DNA of 22,092 nucleotides from Bacteroidota bacterium (lineage in GTDB: Bacteria > Bacteroidota > Bacteroidia > Bacteroidales > WCHB1-69), in contig JAEWNB010000014.1 of NCBI GenBank assembly GCA_023392945.1, positions 1-22,092 of the forward strand, in the 5' to 3' direction. Below, one piece after another: positions 15,667 to 22,092 of this stretch (positions within the stretch are counted from its first letter, which is position 1; every line of letters starts with the position of its first letter). A model generated the notes under the pieces. It made no database searches, had not been told where the DNA came from, and was given only the letters and a program-made list of their open reading frames with translations. The translations under genes and the position numbers were made by a program.

Positions 15667-17052
15667 ATGAGCGAAGATATTTTCCAAGGATACAAAGGTG
15701 CTGCTTTGGAACTTTTGAAAAAATATAATGTCAGAGTTTGGGGAAGTGCAGAGGTAGAGACTACCCGCGGCCATTTCTCGGGCACTATTTTGCCCCGCGC
15801 AGAAAATGATGATGACCAACATATTGTGATGAAAGTCATCACAGGTTATAATATCGGAATAGATATCACCACAGTCAATGACATGAAGGAAACGGGCTAT
15901 AAAAAAGCCAATTATAAGATTCCTGAAAAGCAGTTCCCCTATACCGAAGGATTGCCCCATGTTAAACTGCTGGGAACAGGAGGAACTATTGCCTCACGTC
16001 TGGATTATCGAACCGGTGCCGTTATCCCTGCCTTTTCACCGGGAGAACTTTATGGTGCCGTTCCGGAACTTGCTGACATTTGCAATCTGGATACAGAAAA
16101 GATTTTTGCAGTTTTTTCCGAAAATATGGGACCGACTCAATATATTGCATTAGCAAAGAAAATCGGTGAGGAAATTGAAAAGGGAATTGAAGGGATTGTC
16201 ATTGGTCATGGAACCGACACCTTGCACCATACCGGAGCTGCTCTTACTTTTATGTGCCAGAATATTCCGGTACCGGTGGTATTGGTTGGATCGCAACGTT
16301 CTTCGGACCGCCCCAGCTCAGATGCCGCCCTTAACTTAATGCATGCTATGACTGCCGCCGGTCATGGAGATATTGCAGAAGTGATGGTTTGTATGTTCGG
16401 ACCAACTTCTGACGAATATGGATTTCTCCACAAAGGTACCCGCGTCAGAAAAATGCACTCCTCTTATCGTTCTACTTTCAGAACTATCGGAGACACTCCG
16501 GTTGCCAGGGTTACCCGTCAGGGCGTTTTCCCAATTAAACAGGATTATAAACCCAGACGTAAAGACCGTAATGTAAAGATTGTTCCCACCTTTGACGACA
16601 GGGTTGCCATGCTCTATTACTATCCGGGAATGAAACCTGATATGCTCAACGCTATTATTGATAATGGCTACAAAGGGGTTGTTTGGGTAGGAACCGGGCT
16701 GGGACATATCAATAAAGAGATGTACCCCGCTGTGGAAAGAGCCAAGGCAGAAGGCGTGCACCAATTTATGACGTTGCAAACTCTCTGGGGTTATGTGGAT
16801 ATGTTTGTCTATGATACCGGACGTGATATGATGGCAAAAGGAATCATCCCCTGCGGCAATATGCTACCGGAAGTGGCTTACATTAAGTTAGGCTGGGCAA
16901 TGGGACAAACTCAGGATCCTGAAGAGGTTAAGCGTCTTATGTTAACCCCTATCAATGACGAAATTACCGAAAGAGAGCCCTACAATGGTTATTTGGTATA
17001 TCAAGGGGGCTCCCCTGAAGTGGAAGAATTTATCCGCAAAGTACACAAATAG
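15667..17052 (+). CDS. gatD: Glu-tRNA(Gln) amidotransferase subunit D (archaeal-type GatD)
   Basis: GatD is the asparaginase-like subunit that releases ammonia from glutamine (or asparagine) for GatE. The 461-residue protein has the N-terminal GatD domain (YNVRVWGSAEVETTRGHFSGTILPR), which stand-alone asparaginases lack. The type I asparaginase domain follows: LLGTGGTIASR with the nucleophile threonine near 107, VIGHGTDTLHHTG with Thr183-Asp184, GSQRSSDRPSSDA, and the active-site lysine in VRKMHSSYRS (about Lys262). All catalytic residues are present and length matches archaeal GatD. It is preceded by a purine-rich AAAGAAG seven bases from the ATG. A terminator lies 50 bases after the stop, so it is the last gene of the unit with rnfB, rnfC and gatE. 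Confidence 0.93.
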   Translation: MSEDIFQGYKGAALELLKKYNVRVWGSAEVETTRGHFSGTILPRAENDDDQHIVMKVITGYNIGIDITTVNDMKETGYKKANYKIPEKQFPYTEGLPHVKLLGTGGTIASRLDYRTGAVIPAFSPGELYGAVPELADICNLDTEKIFAVFSENMGPTQYIALAKKIGEEIEKGIEGIVIGHGTDTLHHTGAALTFMCQNIPVPVVLVGSQRSSDRPSSDAALNLMHAMTAAGHGDIAEVMVCMFGPTSDEYGFLHKGTRVRKMHSSYRSTFRTIGDTPVARVTRQGVFPIKQDYKPRRKDRNVKIVPTFDDRVAMLYYYPGMKPDMLNAIIDNGYKGVVWVGTGLGHINKEMYPAVERAKAEGVHQFMTLQTLWGYVDMFVYDTGRDMMAKGIIPCGNMLPEVAYIKLGWAMGQTQDPEEVKRLMLTPINDEITEREPYNGYLVYQGGSPEVEEFIRKVHK

Positions 17053-17101
17053 AATTCTTTTTACAATTATTATCCTTTTGATAATCAAGTTTAATATTTA
17101 G

Positions 17102-17136
17102 ACGCCACTGTTCAAAACATTTGCAGTGGCGTTTTT
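17102..17136 (+). terminator. Rho-independent terminator after gatD
   Basis: ACGCCACTG (17102-17110) pairs perfectly with CAGTGGCGT (17124-17132) around a 13-base loop and runs into five T. It closes the rnfB-gatD unit. Confidence 0.88.
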
Positions 17137-17165
17137 GATAATAATCCTTATTTTTAGTATGCCTA

Positions 17166-17213
17166 CAAAAAATGCAGCCCCATTTCATCCGTCCCCTGAC
17201 GAAGAGAGCTGCA
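17166..17213 (-). terminator. Likely terminator of the minus-strand helical-protein gene
   Basis: Read on the minus strand, TGCAGC and GCTGCA pair around a loop of about 29 bases and are followed by six T. The position, about 30 bases after the stop of the gene at 17245-17970, suits termination. The long loop makes it weaker than the one after gatD. Confidence 0.5.
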
Positions 17214-17244
17214 GTATAAGAATTAATTTATTATAGCAAAAAGC

Positions 17245-17970
17245 TTAATTGACCGTGTCGGTAAATGCAGAAGCAACATTAGCAGCGGTGGTGTTTTTCC
17301 TTTCGTTGTTCATGCGTCTTTTAATCTGTAACATGGTATAGTCTTTGAGTTTGGATTCGTTGGTGGATTTGTAGATTGCCTTTCCCACTAGCATGATATC
17401 CGACAAAATATCCCATAAATTGTTGAACATTTTCATATTGTTCAAACAGTTTTGGGAACGTTTACTCAATAGTTCATTTTGCTCCATATTAAGACTTTCA
17501 ATAATAGTGAGAAGATGATCCAAGGCTTCAATGTGTTCCTGTTTCATCCCTTTTGAAGTCAGAATGGTTTCCCATTCATTAAGATTATTAATAAAAACAC
17601 GAAGGGAAAAAACAACCCCTTCCACATTGCCGGCTTTAATGTTCTTACGTATTTTTACAATTCCCAATTTGTCATTGTTAATATCTTTTTTAGCCAAAAT
17701 AATATATCCTTCCATTAAAACCAGCAATGTTCTGAGTTTTTTCAAATTCTCATAAAGCCTTTTTGTCACGGATTTCAGAGCAATATTCACCGAATCGGTC
17801 ATTATCAAATCAGTACACTCTTGTTTTTTAAGATTTAAATCGCTAAGATACTCTTGGTTAAAGAGCTCTGAATAATTGTTAAAATCAGCTATATCTCGTC
17901 TTATACATGCTAATACAAAGTCTGCAATAGCAGGTAAATCTTCTATTTTACAATGGAAATTCTTTTTCAT
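17245..17970 (-). CDS. Helical protein of unknown function, Bacteroidota type
   Basis: The 241-residue protein has no signal peptide or membrane segment and reads as alpha helix almost throughout, with heptad-like spacing of Leu/Ile between charged residues. The start (KKNFHCKIEDLPAIADFVLACIRRDIADFNNYSELFNQEYL), the middle (GIVKIRKNIKAGNVEGVV) and the end (LWDILSDIMLVGKAIYKSTN, then DYTMLQIKRRM) resemble a family of 200-240-residue proteins that I recall as common, often multicopy, in Bacteroidota. I know no experimentally supported function. The last 15 residues (TTAANVASAFTDTVN) look disordered. It is convergent with gatD, and its upstream side faces the 21-bp repeat array 98 bases away. 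A one-mismatch -7 box (TTAATTTG on the minus strand, 18002-18009) lies about 30 bases before the ATG. Confidence 0.8.
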   Translation of the reverse strand: MKKNFHCKIEDLPAIADFVLACIRRDIADFNNYSELFNQEYLSDLNLKKQECTDLIMTDSVNIALKSVTKRLYENLKKLRTLLVLMEGYIILAKKDINNDKLGIVKIRKNIKAGNVEGVVFSLRVFINNLNEWETILTSKGMKQEHIEALDHLLTIIESLNMEQNELLSKRSQNCLNNMKMFNNLWDILSDIMLVGKAIYKSTNESKLKDYTMLQIKRRMNNERKNTTAANVASAFTDTVN

Positions 17971-18067
17971 AATAACTTCATTATGTTACTTTATAAAAAT
18001 GCAAATTAATAAGGTAAGATTATATAAATAGATTTCAATTTTATGGTTTTTATTATCAATTTTGCTA

Positions 18068-18340
18068 TTGCTACTTCATATTCCCTATGTGCTACTTTGT
18101 ATCCACTATTTGCTTCTTCGGATTTCCTATTTGCTTCTTCGGATTCCCTTTTTGCTTCTTCGAATTCCCTTTTTGCTACTTAGTATTCCCTTTTTGCTTC
18201 TTCGTATTTCCTATTTGCTTTTTCATATTCCCTATTTGCTATCTCGTAATCCCTATTTGCTTTTTCGTATTTCCAATTTGCTACTTCTTATTTAATGTTT
18301 TCTACTTCTTATTGCCTATTTGTCATTCTTTATCCTTTGT
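18068..18340. repeat. Array of thirteen 21-bp tandem repeats
   Basis: Thirteen units follow one another with no insertion or deletion. The plus-strand consensus is TTGCTTCTTCGTATTCCCTAT. Units in the middle (about 18110-18277) differ at only a few positions, while the outer ones are more diverged, with traces continuing to about 18403. Read on the minus strand the unit is GAA GAA GCA AAT AGG GAA TAC, the charged heptad EEANREY, but stop codons interrupt that frame in units 6, 11 and 12 and no start is visible. On the plus strand two frames are open only because T-rich sequence lacks stops. It may be a decayed coiled-coil coding region or a non-coding array whose 21-bp period equals two DNA turns. 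Confidence 0.9.
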
Positions 18341-18878
18341 TTGCAAATTGTTACTTTCTTCTTACCATTTTGAACTGCCTGATTTCTACTTTCCATTTGC
18401 CTCTTTCAATTGAAAGAAATCTAAATAATCATTTGTTTCCGTAAGTTTAATATGTTTTTCATTAAGGTTAAATAATAAAAATAAATAATAAGATGGTCAA
18501 CAATGCAAAAGTCATCTCATGAGGATGCAAATATAAAAAATATTATTAATATGAACAAAATTAAAAGACATTCTCGTTGGTAATATTCAAGGTGTTTTAA
18601 GAAAAAAACGATATCAGATTTTTACATTTTGCATCATCACCCGATCAGCAAGGGGCACTTTTTGAATAGATGATTATCCATTTATTACTAATCGATTGTT
18701 ATCAACCCTCAAACAAACAACAGGGAATTATTTTCAATGATAAAACAGAGCGAAGTGAGAAGTCAAACTAGAAATAATGAAAAAAAACAGGACATTAACT
18801 TGATAATTTTTATAGCTATTGTTTTGGATAGTAATTATATTTTTAAAGATAAGAATAATAAAAGTTAAAAAAAAAAGT
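18341..18878. other. Gene-free stretch between the repeat array and the FKBP gene
   Basis: Diverged repeat traces fade out by about 18403. Beyond this the DNA is AT-rich. A 43-codon frame from ATG 18737 to TAA 18868 is open but overlaps the promoter area of the next gene and shows no family resemblance, so I do not call it. A slightly more GC-rich patch around 18630-18660 has no structure I can identify. Confidence 0.45.
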
Positions 18879-18886
18879 TATTTTTG
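18879..18886 (+). promoter_or_regulatory. -7 box of the FKBP gene
   Basis: TATTTTTG followed by CAATC, predicting a leader of about 20 bases before the ATG at 18913. The upstream element is not recognisable in the A-rich stretch. Confidence 0.6.
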
Positions 18887-18912
18887 CAATCTTAAATTTA
18901 AAACGATAAGAA

Positions 18913-19623
18913 ATGAAAAGATTTACCATTATTATTTTATGCTTATTCTTTGTCGGAATAAGTTTTACTTCAAAATCACAAGAAATGACACAAGAACAAA
19001 AAATCAGCTATGCTTTGGGAGCAAATGTAGGGGAAAGTTTTAAAACTGCAGGAATTCAATTGACAATGGATAACTTCATTCAGGGGGTTACCGATGCCTT
19101 GGCAGGAAACAATAAATTGACTCCACAGGAAATGGAACAGTTATTTGCTATTTTAAACCAACAGGTTCAAGAACATCAAAACAAAGGCATGGCAGAAGAG
19201 AAAGCCAAAGGAGCTGCTTTTCTGGCAGAAAACCTTAAGAAAGAGGGCGTAGTTGCTACTGCAAGTGGTTTGCAATATAAAGTTATCAAAATGGGAACCG
19301 GTCCAAAACCAACCGCTACCGATCAGGTTAAGGTTCATTATCACGGTACCACTATTGATGGAGTTGTTTTTGATTCTTCCGTTCAAAGGGGCGAACCCAT
19401 CACTTTCGGATTAAATCAGGTTATTCCAGGATGGACCGAAGGTGTGCAATTGATGCCTGTTGGATCTAAATTCATGTTTTTCATTCCTTCTGATCTTGCT
19501 TATGGCGACAGAGGAGCCGGCAATGCCATTAAACCGGGCGCTACTCTTATTTTCGAAGTTGAACTTTTCGAAATCAACCCGGCACCTGCCACTCCGGTTA
19601 CACCTGCTACTCCGGTTAAATAA
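18913..19623 (+). CDS. Exported FKBP-type peptidyl-prolyl isomerase (FkpA/Mip-like)
   Basis: The 236-residue protein speeds cis-trans isomerisation of prolyl bonds and helps fold exported proteins. A signal peptide (MKRFTIIILCLFFVGISFTSKS) is cleaved before about QEMT, with no lipobox, so it is probably periplasmic. Residues 25-110 form the helical FKBP_N dimerisation domain (QKISYALGANVGESF, then a long charged helix ending AEEKAKGAAFLAENLKKEG). The FKBP domain covers about 115-225, with GLQYKVIKMGTG, VKVHYHGTTIDGVVFDSS, the active-site-lining VIPGWTEGVQLMPVG, and AYGDRGAG...I.PGATLIFEVELFEI. A short Pro/Thr/Ala tail (PATPVTPATPVK) is encoded by an imperfect 18-bp duplication. It stands between its own promoter and terminator. 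Confidence 0.92.
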   Translation: MKRFTIIILCLFFVGISFTSKSQEMTQEQKISYALGANVGESFKTAGIQLTMDNFIQGVTDALAGNNKLTPQEMEQLFAILNQQVQEHQNKGMAEEKAKGAAFLAENLKKEGVVATASGLQYKVIKMGTGPKPTATDQVKVHYHGTTIDGVVFDSSVQRGEPITFGLNQVIPGWTEGVQLMPVGSKFMFFIPSDLAYGDRGAGNAIKPGATLIFEVELFEINPAPATPVTPATPVK

Positions 19624-19657
19624 AAGAAAAAATTTTGCAATATTCTTCAATTTATAT

Positions 19658-19696
19658 TATCAGGGTTATTTTGCTGTAAACAAAATAACCCTGATA
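19658..19696 (+). terminator. Terminator after the FKBP gene
   Basis: A 16-bp perfect stem, TATCAGGGTTATTTTG (19658-19673) with its complement at 19681-19696, and a 7-base loop, followed by TTGTTTT. The T-rich tail is imperfect, but the stem is long and sits 35 bases after the stop codon. Confidence 0.75.
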
Positions 19697-19745
19697 TTGT
19701 TTTATAAGATAACAAAATGAATAAGAGCTATTAAGAAAACTATAT

Positions 19746-21893
19746 ATGAATAACAAAAACATCTCTTCGATAGAGAAAAAAATTGTTGAATTATTTTCAA
19801 CAGGCGATAATGCAAAATATAACTACAAGCAAATTGCGGCAAAAATCAATATTTTTGATAAAGAAGGACGTGAATTAGTCAAAAAAATTCTTCAGGATTT
19901 TCTGGATGCTAAAATTTTATTAGCTGCCGGACAAGGAAAATACAAAATCAACCCCAAATACTTAAGTAAAGAATTCACACGCAAAAATTATGTAACCGGA
20001 AAAATACAAATCACCTCAACCGGTTCGGCTTATGTGATTCAGGAAGAAAAAGAAGCTGAAGACATCTTTATTGGGGATGGTAATTTGAGTAATGCTTTAC
20101 ACAACGACATTGTAAAAGTACTGGTATTTCCCACAAGAAGAAAAAAGAATCCCGAAGGTCAAGTTGTAGAAATTCTGGAACGCAGTAAAAAACAGCTTGT
20201 TGGTATCATAAAGATTAACAAAGGGATTGCCTATTTCATCCCTGATAATCCCTCTTTCAGAAGAGACATACTCATTCCGGGAAGATTTCTGAATAATGCA
20301 AAAAACGGCGACAAGGTAGTGGTTGTCATCACCGAATGGGTAGAAGGCTCCCGCAGTCCTTTGGGAAAAGTTATTCACTTACTTGGAAAACCCGGCGACA
20401 ACAATGTGGAGATGAATGCCATTTTGGCCGAATATGATTTTCCGTTGGCTTTTCCTGAAAGAGTGGAAAAAGAAGCTGAAAAGATTAGCAAAACCATATC
20501 GGATGAGGATATTGCAAAAAGAAGGGACTTCCGTTCCATCACCACTTTTACCATCGACCCTGCAGATGCAAAAGACTTTGACGATGCCATCTCATACGAA
20601 AAACTTGACAATGGTTTACACCGAATCGGCGTTCATATTGCCGATGTATCCCACTATGTAAAAAGAGGCTCTCCTCTCGACCAAGAAGCCTATGAACGAG
20701 GCACTTCCGTCTATTTGGTAGACAGGACTATCCCAATGTTGCCGGAAGTTCTCTCCAACAATCTCTGCTCCCTCCGCCCAAATGAGGACAAACTCTGTTT
20801 TAGTGCAGTTTTTGACCTCAACGACAATGCCAAGGTTATCCATGAATGGTTTGGCAAAACTGTCATCAACTCAGACAGGAGATTTAGTTATGAAGAGGTT
20901 CAGGAGATTATAGAAAGTGGTAAAGGTCCACTGGACAGTATCATTCTTCAGGTAGATGCCCTTGCCAAAATTTTGCGACAAAAGAGGATGGAGAACAATG
21001 CCATTAACTTTGAGACCGAAGAGGTTAAGTTCAAACTTGATGAAAACAGCAAACCAATTGGGGTATATCTTAAAGTACAAAAAGAGGCCAATTTTCTGAT
21101 TGAAGAATTTATGCTTTTGGCTAACAAGAGAGTTGCAGAAAAAATCGGAAAGACAAACGCTCCCAAACAAGATGTCAAAACTTTTGTTTACCGTATTCAT
21201 GACGAGCCCATCCAGGAGAAACTGACCACTTTCAAAAATTTTGTCAAGAAGCTAGGATTTGATATTAAGACAGGTTCGCACAAGGCGTTAGCCACCTCCT
21301 TCAATCAGTTATTCAGCGAAATGAAAGAGCGTACCGAATACAATATGCTAACCAAACTCTCCATCAGGCTCATGGCACGTGCCGTCTATTCCACCGACAA
21401 TATCGGGCACTATGGACTGGCATTTCCCTATTACACACACTTCACCTCTCCCATCCGCCGTTATCCCGACTTGATGGTGCATCGGCTTTTAGAGGATTAC
21501 ATGAATGGGAAGCCATCCGTAAAAAAAGCCGAATATGAAGAATACTGCAAACATTCATCGCAGATGGAACAGAAAGCCACTGAAGCCGAACGTACTTCCG
21601 TGAAATATAAACAGGCTGAATATTTAGCCGATAAAATTGGGGAGACCTTTGATGCTACTATCAGTGGGATTTCTAAATGGGGAGTTTACGCCGAACTTGA
21701 GGAGTCTAAATGCGAAGGGATGATTCCCATGAGGAAATTTGACGATGATTTTTATTATATTGACGAAGAAAACTATACCCTTGTAGGACTTCACCATGGT
21801 AAATCATTGCGCTTTGGCGACAAAATTCAGGTAAGAGTAGTGGAAGTCGATTTGGTAAAAAAACAGATGACCTTCGACATTGTAAGATTATAA
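19746..21893 (+). CDS. rnr: Ribonuclease R
   Basis: RNase R is a processive 3'-5' exoribonuclease that degrades structured RNA and takes part in RNA quality control. The 715-residue protein has the family order: an N-terminal winged-helix-like region (about 1-80), cold-shock/OB domains (about 80-240), and the RNB catalytic domain, with the metal-binding aspartates in DPADAKDFDDA (271-281; Asp271, Asp277, Asp279, Asp280). Further RNB motifs are GVHIADVSHYV, RGTSVYLVDRTIPMLPE, NNLCSLRPNEDKLCFS, FVYRIHDEP and HFTSPIRRYPDLMVHRLL. A C-terminal S1 domain (about 630-713) has KWGVYAELEESKCEGMIP. It lacks the lysine-rich tail of E. coli RNase R, as is common in Bacteroidota. The start is the first ATG in frame; no strong promoter box is visible in the 50 bases after the FKBP terminator. 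Confidence 0.95.
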   Translation: MNNKNISSIEKKIVELFSTGDNAKYNYKQIAAKINIFDKEGRELVKKILQDFLDAKILLAAGQGKYKINPKYLSKEFTRKNYVTGKIQITSTGSAYVIQEEKEAEDIFIGDGNLSNALHNDIVKVLVFPTRRKKNPEGQVVEILERSKKQLVGIIKINKGIAYFIPDNPSFRRDILIPGRFLNNAKNGDKVVVVITEWVEGSRSPLGKVIHLLGKPGDNNVEMNAILAEYDFPLAFPERVEKEAEKISKTISDEDIAKRRDFRSITTFTIDPADAKDFDDAISYEKLDNGLHRIGVHIADVSHYVKRGSPLDQEAYERGTSVYLVDRTIPMLPEVLSNNLCSLRPNEDKLCFSAVFDLNDNAKVIHEWFGKTVINSDRRFSYEEVQEIIESGKGPLDSIILQVDALAKILRQKRMENNAINFETEEVKFKLDENSKPIGVYLKVQKEANFLIEEFMLLANKRVAEKIGKTNAPKQDVKTFVYRIHDEPIQEKLTTFKNFVKKLGFDIKTGSHKALATSFNQLFSEMKERTEYNMLTKLSIRLMARAVYSTDNIGHYGLAFPYYTHFTSPIRRYPDLMVHRLLEDYMNGKPSVKKAEYEEYCKHSSQMEQKATEAERTSVKYKQAEYLADKIGETFDATISGISKWGVYAELEESKCEGMIPMRKFDDDFYYIDEENYTLVGLHHGKSLRFGDKIQVRVVEVDLVKKQMTFDIVRL

Positions 21894-21947
21894 TTCTGAA
21901 AAGTATACATCTATAATTTTACTCATTAAATATTAGTTTTTACCTTA

Positions 21948-21978
21948 TTTGTAAATCTAATTTATTCGTGTAAATTTG
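21948..21978 (+). promoter_or_regulatory. Consensus promoter of the last gene
   Basis: TTTG at 21948-21951 and TAAATTTG at 21971-21978 are exactly 19 bases apart, the best match to the Bacteroidota consensus in the window. The ATG of the following gene lies 20 bases downstream. Confidence 0.8.
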
Positions 21979-21997
21979 TTGGCTAAATATCAAATAG

Positions 21998-22092
21998 ATG
22001 GAAATCTCCGACTACATAAAAAAAGATCCTTACTTAAAGCCTTTTGTCAAAGCCTTGCAAAAGAGAAGAGAAAGGGCAATTCTCCGTGAGCT
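21998..22092 (+). CDS. 5' end of a gene, possibly glycogen branching enzyme
   Basis: The frame opens at ATG 21998 and runs without a stop to the window edge (31 full codons), starting MEISDYIKKDPYLKPF. A short N-terminal phrase with DP(W/Y)L(x)P(F/Y) followed by a basic helix (KALQKRRERAILRE) is what I remember at the start of Bacteroidota 1,4-alpha-glucan branching enzymes (GlgB). No catalytic part is inside the window, so the family call rests on this phrase alone. That it is a real gene is better supported: a consensus promoter lies at the right distance. Confidence 0.55.
   Translation, partial: MEISDYIKKDPYLKPFVKALQKRRERAILRE

Noticed and set aside
15667..17052. Stand-alone L-asparaginase
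   Set aside because: The extra N-terminal domain, the VRKMHS lysine region and the adjacent gatE identify it as GatD.
18068..18340. CRISPR array
   Set aside because: The units are contiguous 21-mers with no unique spacers and no cas genes nearby.
18062..18413. Two overlapping plus-strand open frames (repeats of LLLRIPF and CFFVFPI type) across the 21-bp array
   Set aside because: They are open only because the T-rich repeat has no stop codons in these frames. They have no promoter or ribosome-binding site, and the hydrophobic heptads mirror the opposite-strand charged ones.
18737..18868. 43-codon small gene before the FKBP gene
   Set aside because: AT-rich chance frame ending just before the -7 box, without export signal, promoter or recognisable motif.

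Overview
The window comes from an AT-rich member of the Bacteroidota. The main evidence is at the promoters: genes and RNAs are repeatedly preceded by a TAnnTTTG -7 box, in several cases with a TTTG element 15-21 bases upstream. This is the signature of the Bacteroidota primary sigma factor. Strong Shine-Dalgarno sequences are mostly absent, there are lipoprotein signal peptides, and the protein families fit (DUF4221-like lipoprotein, short SpeA-type decarboxylase, Rnf with a multi-cluster RnfB). Genus cannot be fixed from the sequence.

Layout. 1-790 is AT-rich and has no convincing gene, only a hairpin, a weak promoter and a possible decayed reading frame. 791-2945 is a tight set of three exported proteins: a cysteine-rich lipoprotein, a DUF4221-like lipoprotein and a thioredoxin-like CxxC lipoprotein. 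A GC-rich intergenic patch follows. mtaB (minus strand) is divergent from an arginine-decarboxylase-like gene (plus strand). Next come the 4.5S-type SRP RNA and a run of three genes: a YciO/Sua5-family protein, a family 4-type glycosyltransferase and a Wzx-like flippase. A tRNA-His with its own promoter and terminator closes that part. An unrecognised secreted protein (9588-11045) stands alone.

11371-17136 looks like one transcription unit, with a promoter, rnfB, rnfC, gatE, gatD and a rho-independent terminator. rnfB and rnfC encode the iron-sulfur/NADH-side parts of the Rnf ion-pumping complex, but the membrane subunits rnfDGEA do not follow. In their place are gatE and gatD, the two subunits of the Glu-tRNA(Gln) amidotransferase regarded as characteristic of Archaea. 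Both look complete, with key motifs intact. This is the most unusual content of the window.

Further on are a minus-strand helical protein of unknown function (17245-17970) and a perfectly phased 21-bp repeat array (18068-18340) whose minus-strand reading is a degenerate charged heptad. After these come a secreted FKBP-type prolyl isomerase, ribonuclease R, and the first 31 codons of a gene that may be a glycogen branching enzyme.

The other notable structure is a perfect 20-bp-stem palindrome inside the signal-peptide codons of the DUF4221-like gene. Its 33-bp core is exactly 11 codons.
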